NCBI RefSeq assembly: GCF_000712075.1
Contig: NZ_JONW01000008.1
Span: forward strand, 434,001 to 498,000
DNA from: Caulobacter sp. UNC358MFTsu5.1
GTDB taxonomy: Bacteria > Pseudomonadota > Alphaproteobacteria > Caulobacterales > Caulobacteraceae
Length of the DNA stretch: 64,000 nucleotides
Direction of reading: 5' to 3'
Part shown: in pieces, positions 33,470 to 42,024 of the stretch
How positions within the stretch are numbered: the first letter of the stretch is position 1
Layout of the letters: each line of letters starts with the position of its first letter
Program-made: the position numbers and the translations under genes
The notes under the pieces: generated by a model
Told to the model about the DNA's origin: nothing
Databases searched by the model: none
Seen by the model: the letters and a program-made list of their open reading frames with translations, nothing else

Positions 33470-33823
33470 TCAGCTGGCCGAGGCCCGTCGCGGGCTGGCC
33501 TGCCAGATGCGCTTGGCCGTCTGCAGCGAGGCGGGGGCCAGGCCGCGCAGATCGTGGCTGCGCAGGATCTTCAGGCCGAACTCGCGGTCCTTCTGCCAGA
33601 CCACCTTCACCTCGTGCGCATAGCCCGACACCAGGTCGACCAGCTGGACGCTGGACGGCGGTATGGCGCTGGACAGCATCTGGATGCGCAGGCCCGAGTC
33701 CGACTGGTCGCGCACGACGCAGTCCCACGCGAAGGCGCCGCACAGCACCTTGGCGGGGGTTTGCATCGCAGTGCGGGGACCGGCGCGGCGGTCGGTCATC
33801 CCGTCGGAACCAAACTTCGACAT
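33470..33823 (-). CDS. PilZ-domain protein
   Basis: A 117-residue stand-alone PilZ domain. It keeps both c-di-GMP motifs: RxxxR in DRRAGPR near residue 13 and [D/N]xSxxG in DQSDSGLRI near residue 40, so it should bind c-di-GMP. It has no output domain, so it would act as a diffusible adaptor. Start MSKFGSDG. The GGDEF-EAL protein at 8.4 kb is a possible but distant partner in the same signalling network. Confidence 0.85.
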   Translation of the reverse strand: MSKFGSDGMTDRRAGPRTAMQTPAKVLCGAFAWDCVVRDQSDSGLRIQMLSSAIPPSSVQLVDLVSGYAHEVKVVWQKDREFGLKILRSHDLRGLAPASLQTAKRIWQASPRRASAS

Positions 33824-34057
33824 ACCCCTAACAACGCGCGGCGCCGTTAATCGGCGGTGCAGGGGCAAGGTTTATTTCCCGCTGACCACGCCGGAAGTCA
33901 CGGTTTTCCCCAGCAAAAACGCTGTTTCGCGCCGATCGCGCCGCCGCGCGGGGAACCCTCCGCGAACGCGGTTATTTAGCGAGTAACCCGCTTGGGGCTA
34001 TGATGCGATCAGGCCGGCGTAGACCGGCCGCCCCGGGGAAACAAAAAGGACCGCCCG

Positions 34058-35050
34058 ATGACCCACGGCGTGGCGCTGTTGGCCGACGTGAACGGCCGCG
34101 ATCTGATCGTCGCCCTGGCCCGGCCCGGCGACGGTCCCGGCGAGCATCGCGTCCTGCCCGGCTCGACCCCGCTGGAACTGGAGGCCGGCCTCAAGTCGGT
34201 CCTGGCCGAAGTGGGTCCCGACGACCTGGTCGGCGCGGCGATCGCAGCGGCGGGCCCGGAGATCGACGGGACGGTGATCGTGACCGCCACCGGCCTGAGC
34301 CTGTCCCTGACCTGGCTGCGCGCCGTCCTGCGCACGCCCCGGGTCTATCTGGTCAACGACTTCACCGCCTGCGCCATGGGCGCGCCCAAGGTGCCCGAGG
34401 CCGACCTGACCGTGATCCACCCCGGCAAGGCCGCCCGCAACGCCGCCATCGCCGTGCTGGGCCCGAATCTCGGCCTGGGCGTGGCGGGGCTGGCGCCGTT
34501 GCGCGGCGACGGCTGGCTGGCCGTGCCCAGCGAGGGCGGCCACATGGACTTCTGCCCGGTCGAGGCGCGCGAGGCGCCGGTCTTCTCGGCCGTGCGCGCC
34601 CGCCACGGCGAGGTCTCGGCCGAGCGCCTGCTGTCCAAGGAAGGCCTCAGCGACATCCACTGCGCGCTGGTCGGCGACGGGGATCCCCTCGTCGTGCCCG
34701 AAAATGACAACGTTATCATCGAGTTGGCGCGCGCCGGCGACGCCAAGGCCCGCGAGGCGATCTCGATCTTCAGCGCCCTGCTGGGCGGCTTCGCCGGCGA
34801 CATGGCCCTGCTGTTCGCGGCCCGCGGCGGGGTGTTCCTGAACAGCCCCCTGCTGGAGACCATCGACGGCCTGCTGGACCGCGAAGCCTTCGCGCGCCGC
34901 TACCGGGCCAAGGGACGGATGAGCTACTACCTGGCCGAGGTGCCGGTGTTCCGCATGCCCGGCCGGCCCGCCCTGCTGGGCCTGTCCAGCCTGTTCACCC
35001 CCAGCGACATGCGCTACGGTGCCACGGAGGTGAAGTTCCTGGATTGCTGA
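34058..35050 (+). CDS. Glucokinase-family protein, probably catalytically degenerate
   Basis: A 330-residue protein alignable end to end with bacterial Glk (PF02685 type, about 320 residues). The catalytic Asp of VNDFTA, the EGGHMDF sugar-site block, VSAERLLS and the C-terminal PALLGLSSL are kept. The N-terminal phosphate loop DxGGTNxR reads DVNGRD, the second loop GxGTGLG reads GPNLGLG, and the late GGI segment reads NSPL. These losses should impair ATP binding. It may be a regulatory or scaffold pseudoenzyme, or use another substrate. The real Caulobacter glk sits with Entner-Doudoroff genes, which are absent here. Confidence 0.8.
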   Translation: MTHGVALLADVNGRDLIVALARPGDGPGEHRVLPGSTPLELEAGLKSVLAEVGPDDLVGAAIAAAGPEIDGTVIVTATGLSLSLTWLRAVLRTPRVYLVNDFTACAMGAPKVPEADLTVIHPGKAARNAAIAVLGPNLGLGVAGLAPLRGDGWLAVPSEGGHMDFCPVEAREAPVFSAVRARHGEVSAERLLSKEGLSDIHCALVGDGDPLVVPENDNVIIELARAGDAKAREAISIFSALLGGFAGDMALLFAARGGVFLNSPLLETIDGLLDREAFARRYRAKGRMSYYLAEVPVFRMPGRPALLGLSSLFTPSDMRYGATEVKFLDC

Positions 35051-35068
35051 GGGGGACACCGCCCAACG

Positions 35069-35180
35069 GTTGTCATCCCGGAAAGCGCGCAGCGCTTGTC
35101 CGGGACCCAGGTGAACCGCAAAAACCTTGGCCCAGCTCCTGGGTCCCGGACAGCCCCTGCGGGGCTTCCGGGATGACAAC
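35069..35180. repeat. Family B intergenic palindrome
   Basis: Imperfect 43-bp arms (35069-35111 and 35138-35180) begin GTTGTCATCCCGG and end GTCCGGGACCCAGG. The arms contain small internal stem-loops and flank 26 bases. It shares the CCCGG and GGGACCCAG blocks with family A. Confidence 0.8.
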
Positions 35181-35207
35181 GATTTTGCGAGCTCGGGGAA
35201 ACCTCCC

Positions 35208-35735
35208 CTACCCCTCCGCCGCCGTCTTCAGGCTCGCCAGCCCCGTCTCGAAGTCCTTGCCGGCCATCTTGTCCATGCTGAACAGCACGTCCATCAGCTT
35301 GAAGAAGAACGGCGAGTCCCCTTCCATGGCCCAGGTCACGCGGGTGGCGTCGCCCTCGGGCTCCAGGGTGAAGATCGCCCTGTTGCTGGCCTTGAACGGC
35401 TTGGTGAAGTCCAGGCGGATCACCAGTTTCGACGGCGCGGCGGCCTCGATGATCTCCATGCGCCCTGCCCCGGCCTTGTTGTTGCCGCTCCAGGCGTAGG
35501 TCGAGCCCAGGCCACGCGCCGGACCGCCGAAGATGCGGGTCATGGCCGGGTCCAGCTTCTCGTAGGGCGACCAGGCGCCCCATTGGTGGAAGTCCTCGAT
35601 CAGGGCGTAGATCTTCTGCGGCGGCGCCTTGATCACGGTCGAGCGGGCGACGCGGAACTGGTCGGGCTTGGTCGCGGCGTAGCCCAGCAGGGCGACGAGC
35701 GCGATGACCACGACGATGACGATGATCTTGAGCAT
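35208..35735 (-). CDS. SRPBCC-family protein with N-terminal membrane anchor
   Basis: A 175-residue polyketide-cyclase-like START-fold protein. Residues 1-20 are a hydrophobic helix (IIVIVVVIALVALLGYAA), then the domain (STVIKAPPQKIYALIEDFHQWGAWSPYEK; FTLEPEGDATRVTWAMEG). It binds a hydrophobic ligand of unknown identity. Last gene of the ECF-sigma operon, 57 bases after the VOC gene. Confidence 0.85.
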   Translation of the reverse strand: MLKIIVIVVVIALVALLGYAATKPDQFRVARSTVIKAPPQKIYALIEDFHQWGAWSPYEKLDPAMTRIFGGPARGLGSTYAWSGNNKAGAGRMEIIEAAAPSKLVIRLDFTKPFKASNRAIFTLEPEGDATRVTWAMEGDSPFFFKLMDVLFSMDKMAGKDFETGLASLKTAAEG

Positions 35736-35792
35736 GGCTTTCCCCTCCTTGTCGCGGGCGGGACCGACGGCCCCGCCCTTTCTTTCATGAGG

Positions 35793-36215
35793 TCAGGTCT
35801 TGGGCGTCGTCGCAATCGACCACGAGAAGCCGTAGGGGTCCTTGAGCTGGCCGTAGCGGTCGCCCCAGAACATCAGCTGCACCGGCAGCGACACCGTGCA
35901 GCCGGCCGCCACCGCGCGCTCGAACCAGGCGTCCACGTCGTCGACCTGCAGGTGCAGGGTGAAGGCGGCGGGCTTTTCGAACGGATAGCCGTGCTCGGGA
36001 TAGAAGTCGCTGAGCATCAGGGAATTGCCGTTGATCAGCAGGTGGATGTGCATGGTCCGGCCCTGCTCGTCCGGCGGGATGCGGTAGATCACCTCGGCCG
36101 CGAAGGCCTTGGCGTAGAAATCGGCCGCCTCGGTGGCGTTGCTGGGCGACAGATAGGGCACGATGCCGCCGGAAACGGCGGGCAGCTTGGGCGGCGGTTG
36201 CTGGGCGTCGGTCAT
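35793..36215 (-). CDS. VOC-family (PhnB-like) protein
   Basis: A 140-residue vicinal-oxygen-chelate fold protein of the PhnB/YdcT-like group: GIVPYLSPSNATEAADFYAKAF, HIHLLINGNSLMLSDFYPE and MFWGDRYGQLKDPYGFSWSI. Such proteins commonly accompany ECF sigma factors with DGPF proteins. Metal binding and substrate are unknown. It is 24 bases after the SnoaL-like gene. Confidence 0.88.
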   Translation of the reverse strand: MTDAQQPPPKLPAVSGGIVPYLSPSNATEAADFYAKAFAAEVIYRIPPDEQGRTMHIHLLINGNSLMLSDFYPEHGYPFEKPAAFTLHLQVDDVDAWFERAVAAGCTVSLPVQLMFWGDRYGQLKDPYGFSWSIATTPKT

Positions 36216-36239
36216 GGTCGTTCCTCTCCGATTTCGGGG

Positions 36240-36674
36240 TCAGGGCTGGAGATCGACGGCGGCCTTGAAGCTGCCGTCCATCAGGAAGGGCACGGACTCG
36301 TGCTGGTGGACGATCTTCCAGGCGCCGCTCAGCTTGCGCAGGCCCAGGGTGCAGCGGAACCACAGGTCGGGGGTCTCGCCGTCCGTCTTGGTTCCGGTCA
36401 TGTGGGCCAGGCCGTGGGCGAAGGCGACGTCGCCGGCCGCGGCGATCGCCAGGTTCCGGAAAGCGTAGCCGATGGGGCTGGACCAGGTGTCGAACCAGGC
36501 CGCCAGGCCCTCGCCGTGGTCGTCGGCCGCGATCAAGGGCGGGGCCAGGGAATAGACGACCGGCGCGTCGCCCAGACAGGCCGCGACAGCCGCGGCGTCC
36601 TTGTCGTGCAGGCCCTGCGTCCAGGCGTCGATCACGCAGCGGATCGCGATCTCTTCGGCGGCGGCGTCGATCAT
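36240..36674 (-). CDS. SnoaL/YybH-like NTF2-fold protein
   Basis: A 144-residue NTF2-fold protein: AIRCVIDAWTQGLHDKDAAAVAACL at the N-terminus, GLAHMTGTKTDGETPDLWFRCTLGLRK and AWKIVHQHESVPF at the C-terminus. This is the DUF4440/SnoaL_3 type, often a small ketosteroid-isomerase-like enzyme or binding protein. Third gene of the ECF operon; the substrate is unknown. Confidence 0.85.
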   Translation of the reverse strand: MIDAAAEEIAIRCVIDAWTQGLHDKDAAAVAACLGDAPVVYSLAPPLIAADDHGEGLAAWFDTWSSPIGYAFRNLAIAAAGDVAFAHGLAHMTGTKTDGETPDLWFRCTLGLRKLSGAWKIVHQHESVPFLMDGSFKAAVDLQP

Positions 36675-36745
36675 GGCGAGCTCCCGTTCGGTTCAGCCAA
36701 AGGACGGTCGCGCGGCCGCCGTCCCGACACCGGCGGGAAAACTTT

Positions 36746-38008
36746 CTAACCGGTGCTTGCCCTCAGCAGCCGGTCCAGGTGCAGGCGGATGTGGGCGGCC
36801 TCGGCGGCGGTGTTGGCCAGGGCGATGGCCTGGTCGAAGGCGACCTTGGCCTCGTCCCGCCGGCCCAGCTGGAACAGCAGCCCGCCGCGCAGGCCGAAGA
36901 AGTGGAAATAGCCCGACAGCTTGGGGGCCAGGGGCTCGATCATCTCCAGGGCCGCCTCGGGCCCGGCGACCTTCGACACGGCCACGGCGCGGTTCAGGGT
37001 GACGACCGGCGACGGAGCCAGCTGTTCCAGATCGCCGTACAGCAGGTCGATCCGCGCCCAGTTGGTGTCCTCGGCCCGCTCGGCCCGATCATGCTCGGCG
37101 GCGATGGCGGCCTGCACCAGGTAGGGCCCGGGCCGGCGGTGGCGCACGGCCTTGTCGATCAGGGCCAGGCCCTCGGCGATCATCCGGCTGTTCCACAGGC
37201 CGCGGTCCTGGTCCTCCAGCAGCACCACCGCCCCGTCGGCGTCGAACCGGGCCGGGGCGCGGGCGTGCTGCAGCAGGAGCAGGGCGGTCAGGCCCATGAC
37301 CTCGGGCTCGCCGGGAAACAGGCGCAGCAGCAGGCGCGCCAGGCGGATGGCCTCGCCGCACAGCGAGCCGCGCGTCAGCAGCTCCTTGCCGCCGGCCGAA
37401 TAGCCCTCGTTGAAGACCAGATAGACCATGGCCGCCACGGTGGTCAGGCGCTGCTCGCGCTCCTCCAGGCCCGGCGCGCCGAACGGCACGTCGGCCGCCC
37501 CGATCTTGGCCTTGGCCCGAGTGATCCGCTGTTCCATCGCCGACTCGCCGACCAGGAAGGCGCGGGCGATCTGCTTGACCGACAGGCCCGAGACGATGCG
37601 CAGGGCCACGGCCACCTGCTGGGTCGCCGGCAGGTCGGGATGGCAGCAGATGAACAGCAGCCGCAGCACGTCGTCGCGATAGTGCTCGCCGTCCAGCCGG
37701 TCGACCAGGGCGGCCTCGGCGTCCTCGAGGTCCGAGATCAGCTCCTCGGCCGGCAGGGGGGCTGAGCGGCTGGACTTGCGCACCCCGTCCAGGGCGGCGT
37801 TGCGACCCACCAGGATCAGCCAGGCCGTCGGGTCGCGCGGCGGGCCGTTCTTGGGCCAGGCCTTCAGGGCCCGCAGGCAGGCGTCCTGGAAGGCCTCCTC
37901 GGCGGTGTCCAGATCACGGAAATAGCGCAGCAGGGCGGCCACCGCCTGGGGCCGGGCCGCCGTCAGGGCCGCGTCGATCCAGGCCGCGTCGATGTTGGCG
38001 ATGGTCAT
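36746..38008 (-). CDS. ECF RNA polymerase sigma factor, ECF42/DUF6596 type
   Basis: A 420-residue sigma factor, more than twice the normal ECF length. Sigma region 2 (ALLRYFRDLDTAEEAFQDAC) and region 4 (VAVALRIVSGLSVKQIARAFLVGESAMEQRI) fill residues 1-175. The rest is a C-terminal DUF6596/TPR-like extension (VYLVFNEGYSAGG, LNRAVAVSKVAGPEAAL) typical of ECF42. Instead of an anti-sigma factor these have a DGPF protein gene, here four bases upstream, and the extension is thought to control activity. ATG of MTIANIDAAW is used. Confidence 0.93.
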   Translation of the reverse strand: MTIANIDAAWIDAALTAARPQAVAALLRYFRDLDTAEEAFQDACLRALKAWPKNGPPRDPTAWLILVGRNAALDGVRKSSRSAPLPAEELISDLEDAEAALVDRLDGEHYRDDVLRLLFICCHPDLPATQQVAVALRIVSGLSVKQIARAFLVGESAMEQRITRAKAKIGAADVPFGAPGLEEREQRLTTVAAMVYLVFNEGYSAGGKELLTRGSLCGEAIRLARLLLRLFPGEPEVMGLTALLLLQHARAPARFDADGAVVLLEDQDRGLWNSRMIAEGLALIDKAVRHRRPGPYLVQAAIAAEHDRAERAEDTNWARIDLLYGDLEQLAPSPVVTLNRAVAVSKVAGPEAALEMIEPLAPKLSGYFHFFGLRGGLLFQLGRRDEAKVAFDQAIALANTAAEAAHIRLHLDRLLRASTG

Positions 38009-38012
38009 GCCT

Positions 38013-38417
38013 TCAACCCCTCGTGCTGACAGCGCGTCGGGGACGCGCCTCGCCCAGGCCGCCGGGACGATAGACGGCCAGCGGACGGATTTCATAGGCG
38101 CCCCGGTCGGGATTGGCCACGGCCAGGTCGTGGGCCACCGCGATCGCCGCGTCCAGGTCGCCGCAGTCGACCACGTAGAAGCCCAGCAACTGCTCCTTGG
38201 TCTCGGCGAACGGGCCGTCGATCACCAGGTGGTCGCGCGCCTTGCGCAGGGTGACGGCGGCCGTGGTCGGCAGCAGCCGGGCCACCGCGCCCAGCCGATG
38301 GACGGCGGCCAGGCCGGCCTCGACCGTCCCCAGCCGGGCCATGACCGCGGCGTCCTCGGCCGGCGACCAGTCCCCGACCACGTCCTCGGAATTGTAGCAA
38401 AGAATGGCATAGAGCAT
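38013..38417 (-). CDS. DGPF/YCII-related protein
   Basis: A 134-residue YCII-like alpha-beta protein with the namesake motif in VIDGPFAETKEQLLGFYVVDC (residues about 65-85). DGPF proteins are genetically tied to ECF42 sigma factors and may influence them; their biochemistry is unknown. First gene of the five-gene operon, ending four bases before the sigma start. Confidence 0.9.
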   Translation of the reverse strand: MLYAILCYNSEDVVGDWSPAEDAAVMARLGTVEAGLAAVHRLGAVARLLPTTAAVTLRKARDHLVIDGPFAETKEQLLGFYVVDCGDLDAAIAVAHDLAVANPDRGAYEIRPLAVYRPGGLGEARPRRAVSTRG

Positions 38418-38621
38418 CGGCTGCGCACCTTGTCGTAGCCAGGACGATCAGGACCTCGGCAATCCGACACGACGGCCGCTAAAAATCGGGCTCGGCTGTT
38501 TTCGCCACGGTCAAGGAGCCCTATTTTCGCCCAGGCGTTCCCTGATCGTCAGCCCGCCGACACAAAACCATAAACAGAAAACGGCAAAGGGGAGGAGACG
38601 CTCGCAAGCCAGGAGCCGTTC

Positions 38622-38753
38622 GTGAGTTTGTGGATTTCGACGTTCTTCATCGTGTTCCTGCTCGGCATGCTGGCCTGGCCGAGCGTCGCTCCCCGCATCG
38701 ACGCGATGCGCCGCAAGCGGCGTGGGGTCAGGCGGCGGTATTTTCAGGATTGA
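38622..38753 (+). CDS. Short membrane protein, 43 residues, unknown
   Basis: A small ORF beginning GTG with CAGGAG seven bases upstream. It encodes one membrane helix (WISTFFIVFLLGMLAWPSV) followed by a strongly basic tail (MRRKRRGVRRRYF). A hydrophobic helix with a positive cytoplasmic tail is typical of real small membrane proteins. No family is recognised, and there is no terminator in the next 80 bases. Confidence 0.5.
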   Translation: MSLWISTFFIVFLLGMLAWPSVAPRIDAMRRKRRGVRRRYFQD

Positions 38754-38835
38754 GCCGAGCATCGGTCGACGCCGGCGCGAAATCATCGACTTTTTGAGAA
38801 ACCGCCCGGCTTGCGGGACCTTCAGGACCCGAGGG

Positions 38836-38912
38836 TGGTGGCTGGGGGCGGGATCGAACCGCCGACCTGTGGGTTATGAATCCACCGCTCTAACCATCTG
38901 AGCTACCCAGCC
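38836..38912 (-). tRNA. tRNA-Met (CAT)
   Basis: A full cloverleaf with encoded CCA: acceptor GGCTGGG/CCCAGCC, D arm GCTCAGATGGTTAGAGC, anticodon loop TTCATAA (CAT) and T arm GGCGG-TTCGATC-CCGCC. The perfect 7-bp acceptor stem argues against the initiator tRNA. A lysidine-modified tRNA-Ile2 also reads CAT and is not fully excluded. Confidence 0.95.
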
Positions 38913-38956
38913 GCACGAAGCGGAGGCGGGCTTATAAGCGCAAAGCGGGGGCGGCT

Positions 38957-40021
38957 TCAAGTCCGTCCGAGCATCAGATTTAGCACCGCGTCGAGACGCC
39001 GCTTCAGGCTTTCCGGACCGTAGTCGTCCAGCACCTTGGCGCGGGCCGCCGCGCCCAGGGCCACGGCCTTTTCCGGGGCGGCGATCAGGCCGGCCAGGCC
39101 TCGCGCCAAGGCGGCCGGGTCGCCGGGCGGGACCAGGACGCCGTCGACGCCCTCGCCGATCATCTCCACGGGCCCGGGAATCGCGCTGGCCGCCACCGGC
39201 AGGCCGGCGGCCATGGCCTCCAGCAGCACCAGCGGGAAACCCTCCTGATACGAGGGGAAGGCGAAGACGTCGCCGGTGGCCAGGAAGGCGGGGGCGTCGC
39301 GCCAGCCGACCAGTCGCACGCGCTCGCCCAGGGCGTGCTGGGCGATCAGCCCCTCCAGCCTGGCCCGCTCGTCGCCCTCGCCGGCGATCTCGCAATCGAA
39401 GGCCAGGCCCCCAAATCCTTCCCACCCGTCGCGCAGCAGCGCCAGGGCGGCGATCAGCACGTCGAAGCCCTTCTTGGGATGCAGCCGGCCGGCGGCGACG
39501 ATGCGCGGCGGGCGGGACGTGTCGGCGAAGGGCGCGGCCAGGACGGCGGGCGGCTTCACGGCGTTGGGCACGAAGTGAACGCGCTCGGCAGGCACGCCGC
39601 GCTCGACCGCCAGTTCGGCTAGGTGCTTGCCGACGCAGACATAGTGGGTGCGCGTGGTCTCGATGTCGAAGGCCGGCTTGTGCACGCAGATCGCCAGCAC
39701 CGTCTTGGCCGGAGCAACCTTGGCCATCAGGCGGGCCGGGCGCTGGCCGTGGCTGAGGATCAGGTCGGGCGCCGTGGCCCTGACCAGCTTGCGGGCCGCG
39801 CCCACGGTGATCGGGTCCCAGTCGGTATAGGCCGGCATCGCCGCCAGGGGCGGAACGCGCCCGGCCTGCTGGACCGCGACCCTGCCGCCGGCCCGCACCA
39901 CGCCCGTCGCCGTTCCGCCATCGGCGGCGGCGTAGGCCTCCAGGATCGGCTGGTAGTCGAGGAACACCTGCTCCAGGCCGCCCAGGCCCTTGCCCAACAT
40001 GGCGTGCAGGATGGCGGTCAA
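38957..40021 (-). CDS. Glycosyltransferase family 4
   Basis: A 354-residue GT-B glycosyltransferase. The N-terminal half has MLGKGLGGLEQVFLDY (the Gly-rich acceptor loop). The C-terminal half has VAAGRLHPKKGFDVLI, VRLVGWRDAPAFLATGDVFAFPS and the retaining-enzyme motif SYQEGFPLVLLEAMAAGLPV (E-x7-E). It probably acts on the inner face of the membrane in LPS or polysaccharide synthesis; donor and acceptor are unknown. It is separated from the tRNA by 44 bases on the same strand. Confidence 0.9.
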   Translation of the reverse strand: MTAILHAMLGKGLGGLEQVFLDYQPILEAYAAADGGTATGVVRAGGRVAVQQAGRVPPLAAMPAYTDWDPITVGAARKLVRATAPDLILSHGQRPARLMAKVAPAKTVLAICVHKPAFDIETTRTHYVCVGKHLAELAVERGVPAERVHFVPNAVKPPAVLAAPFADTSRPPRIVAAGRLHPKKGFDVLIAALALLRDGWEGFGGLAFDCEIAGEGDERARLEGLIAQHALGERVRLVGWRDAPAFLATGDVFAFPSYQEGFPLVLLEAMAAGLPVAASAIPGPVEMIGEGVDGVLVPPGDPAALARGLAGLIAAPEKAVALGAAARAKVLDDYGPESLKRRLDAVLNLMLGRT

Positions 40022-40209
40022 GGCGAGCTCCCCAGGAACGCCGGAGGCGGCGAGGCCGGACCTTCGTCGGGCGACGCCGGGAAGTCAACGCGCCCGCGCC
40101 GCCGGGATGACAGCTGTGAAACGATCTGGATGACAACGGCGCGTCACGATGACAACGTAGTCACCTGACCAATCGTCGCCCCCTCGCCCCTCTCGTCAGG
40201 ACAGTTTCC

Positions 40210-41427
40210 ATGCGTCTTCGCCATCTCGCCCTCGCCGCGCTGGTCCTGTCGGCGTGCGGCCCCGCCCCCGCGGTCCAGGCCCAGCCCAATCCGCCGGTCG
40301 AGACCGGCCCGCCCAACGCGCCGGACCAGAAGCCGGCCTTCCCGCAGCAGACCCGCGCGCCCGAGGAGAAGCTGGGCGTGGCCTATCAGGTCGAGACTCT
40401 GACCACGGGCCTGGACCACCCCTGGGGCCTGGCCTTCCTGCCCGACGGCTCCAAGCTGGTCACAGAGCGCGCCGGCCGGCTGCGCATACTGGGGACCGAC
40501 GGCAAGCTGTCGCCCGCCGTCGCCGGCCTGCCGGCGGTGTTCGCCGAGGGCCAGGGCGGCCTGTTCGACGTGGCGCTTGACCCCGACTATGCCAAGAACG
40601 GCCTGGTCTACTGGACCTATGCCGAGCCCCGCGGGGGCGGCAACGGCACCACCGCGGCGCGCGGCAAGCTGGTGCTGGGCGCGGCGCCCAGGCTGGAAGA
40701 CGTCCAGGTGATCTGGCGGCAGATGCCGACCATGGATTCGCCCCTCCACTTCGGCGGCCGCCTGGCCTTCGCCCGCGACGGGGCGCTGTTCATCACCACG
40801 GGCGAGCGCTCGATCATCCCCGGCCGCATGCAGGCCCAGAAGCTGGACGCGGCCCTGGGCAAGGTGATCCGCATCCGCCCCGACGGCTCGATCCCGGCCG
40901 ACAACCCCTATGTCGGCAACCCTCAGGCCAAGCCCGAGATCTGGTCCAAGGGCCACCGCAACCTGCAGGGCGCGACGATCAATCCCTGGACCGGCGAGCT
41001 GTGGACCGTCGAGCACGGCGCCAAGGGCGGCGACGAGCTGAACACCCCCAAAGCCGGCAAGGACTACGGCTGGCCGACCATCACCTATGGCGAGGACTAT
41101 TCCGGCAAGCCGATCGGCGACGGCATCACCCAGCACGAGGGCATGGAACAGCCGATCTATTACTGGGACCCGGTGATCGCGCCGTCGGGCATGGCCTTCT
41201 ACAACGGGGGCCTCTTCCCGGCCTGGAAGGGCAGCCTGTTCGTCGGCGGGCTCAAGGGCTACCTGGTGCGGCTGACGCTGAAGGACAAGCAGGTGGTCGG
41301 CGAGGAGCGCCTGCTGTCGGAGCTGAACCAGCGCATCCGCGACGTGGTCGTGGGCCCGGACGGGGCGCTTTACCTGGTGACCGACGAGGATGACGGGCGG
41401 GTGCTGCGGGTTTCGCCCAAACGCTAA
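40210..41427 (+). CDS. PQQ-dependent-type sugar dehydrogenase lipoprotein
   Basis: A 405-residue exported protein. A lipobox (LVLSACG, Cys at residue 17) gives lipidation. The mature part is a six-bladed propeller of the soluble glucose dehydrogenase/YliI (Asd) family: [81 protein letters not shown]. Relatives oxidise aldose sugars using PQQ in the periplasm. No PQQ synthesis genes are here. Confidence 0.9.
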   Translation: MRLRHLALAALVLSACGPAPAVQAQPNPPVETGPPNAPDQKPAFPQQTRAPEEKLGVAYQVETLTTGLDHPWGLAFLPDGSKLVTERAGRLRILGTDGKLSPAVAGLPAVFAEGQGGLFDVALDPDYAKNGLVYWTYAEPRGGGNGTTAARGKLVLGAAPRLEDVQVIWRQMPTMDSPLHFGGRLAFARDGALFITTGERSIIPGRMQAQKLDAALGKVIRIRPDGSIPADNPYVGNPQAKPEIWSKGHRNLQGATINPWTGELWTVEHGAKGGDELNTPKAGKDYGWPTITYGEDYSGKPIGDGITQHEGMEQPIYYWDPVIAPSGMAFYNGGLFPAWKGSLFVGGLKGYLVRLTLKDKQVVGEERLLSELNQRIRDVVVGPDGALYLVTDEDDGRVLRVSPKR

Positions 41428-41579
41428 AGCGGCGAACACTTGCCCCTACGGACCGCTTCGCGGTCGTCTTCCCCCATAGGGGGAAGAGCGCTGTAGCCGA
41501 TGCCGGCGCGAAGGCTCCGCCCCCTATGGGGGCGGACAGACCGCGAAGCGGTCAGGTGGGGGCAAGTGCGTGAGCCGCT
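41428..41579. repeat. Family E intergenic inverted repeat
   Basis: A long imperfect inverted repeat (left about 41428-41485, right about 41515-41579) between convergent genes. The outer arms AGCGG...CACTTGCCCC and GGGGGCAAGTG...CCGCT pair. Inner elements GACCGCTTCGCGGTC and its complement, and CCCCCATAGGGGG-type palindromes, form sub-hairpins. It could also help terminate both transcripts. Confidence 0.75.
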
Positions 41580-41582
41580 GAC

Positions 41583-41954
41583 CTACTTCGGCTTCCCCTT
41601 CCGCGCCTCCCAAAGCGTCGCCGCCAGCGAGGGCTTGCCCTTCAGCAGGGTCGCCGCCGCCATGCCGGCCAGGAACGAGGCGGTGGGGTGCTCCTGCATC
41701 ATCGCCAGGACGCGCTTGTCCAGCGGCGGCTGGCGGGTGCGGGCCAGGTGCCGCTTGTGCAGCAGCGACCAGACGGTGACCACCACCGAGGCCGTGATCG
41801 CGACGATCGCGTAGGACCAGGCCGAACCGACCCACTGCGCCAGGAAGGCGAACACCGCCATCGCCCCGGCCACCGCGGCGATCGCCGCCGCCATGATCAG
41901 ACCCGCCCCCGCCATCAACCGCGAGATCAGCCTGTCGATGAAATCGTCCAGCAT
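41583..41954 (-). CDS. Phage-holin-superfamily-like small membrane protein, unknown
   Basis: A 123-residue protein with two membrane helices (LIMAAAIAAVAGAMAVFAFLA and AWSYAIVAITASVVVTVWSLL) and a basic C-terminal tail containing a third weak hydrophobic segment. The layout is like the DUF1469/holin superfamily III type proteins, but I cannot confirm it. GGAGGGCG precedes the ATG and decides this start over one seven codons upstream. Confidence 0.65.
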   Translation of the reverse strand: MLDDFIDRLISRLMAGAGLIMAAAIAAVAGAMAVFAFLAQWVGSAWSYAIVAITASVVVTVWSLLHKRHLARTRQPPLDKRVLAMMQEHPTASFLAGMAAATLLKGKPSLAATLWEARKGKPK

Positions 41955-42024
41955 CGCGCCCTCCTGAAAAGCCAAGATTGCAACGCGCGAAGCGGGAGTT
42001 GGTGGCAGGACTGGGGTTTGACCC

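Noticed and set aside
40106..40153. Three GATGAC repeats upstream of the sugar dehydrogenase
   Set aside because: Spacing is irregular (23 and 19 bases) and the unit is short. It may be a decayed end of a family B palindrome, not a CRISPR or operator array.
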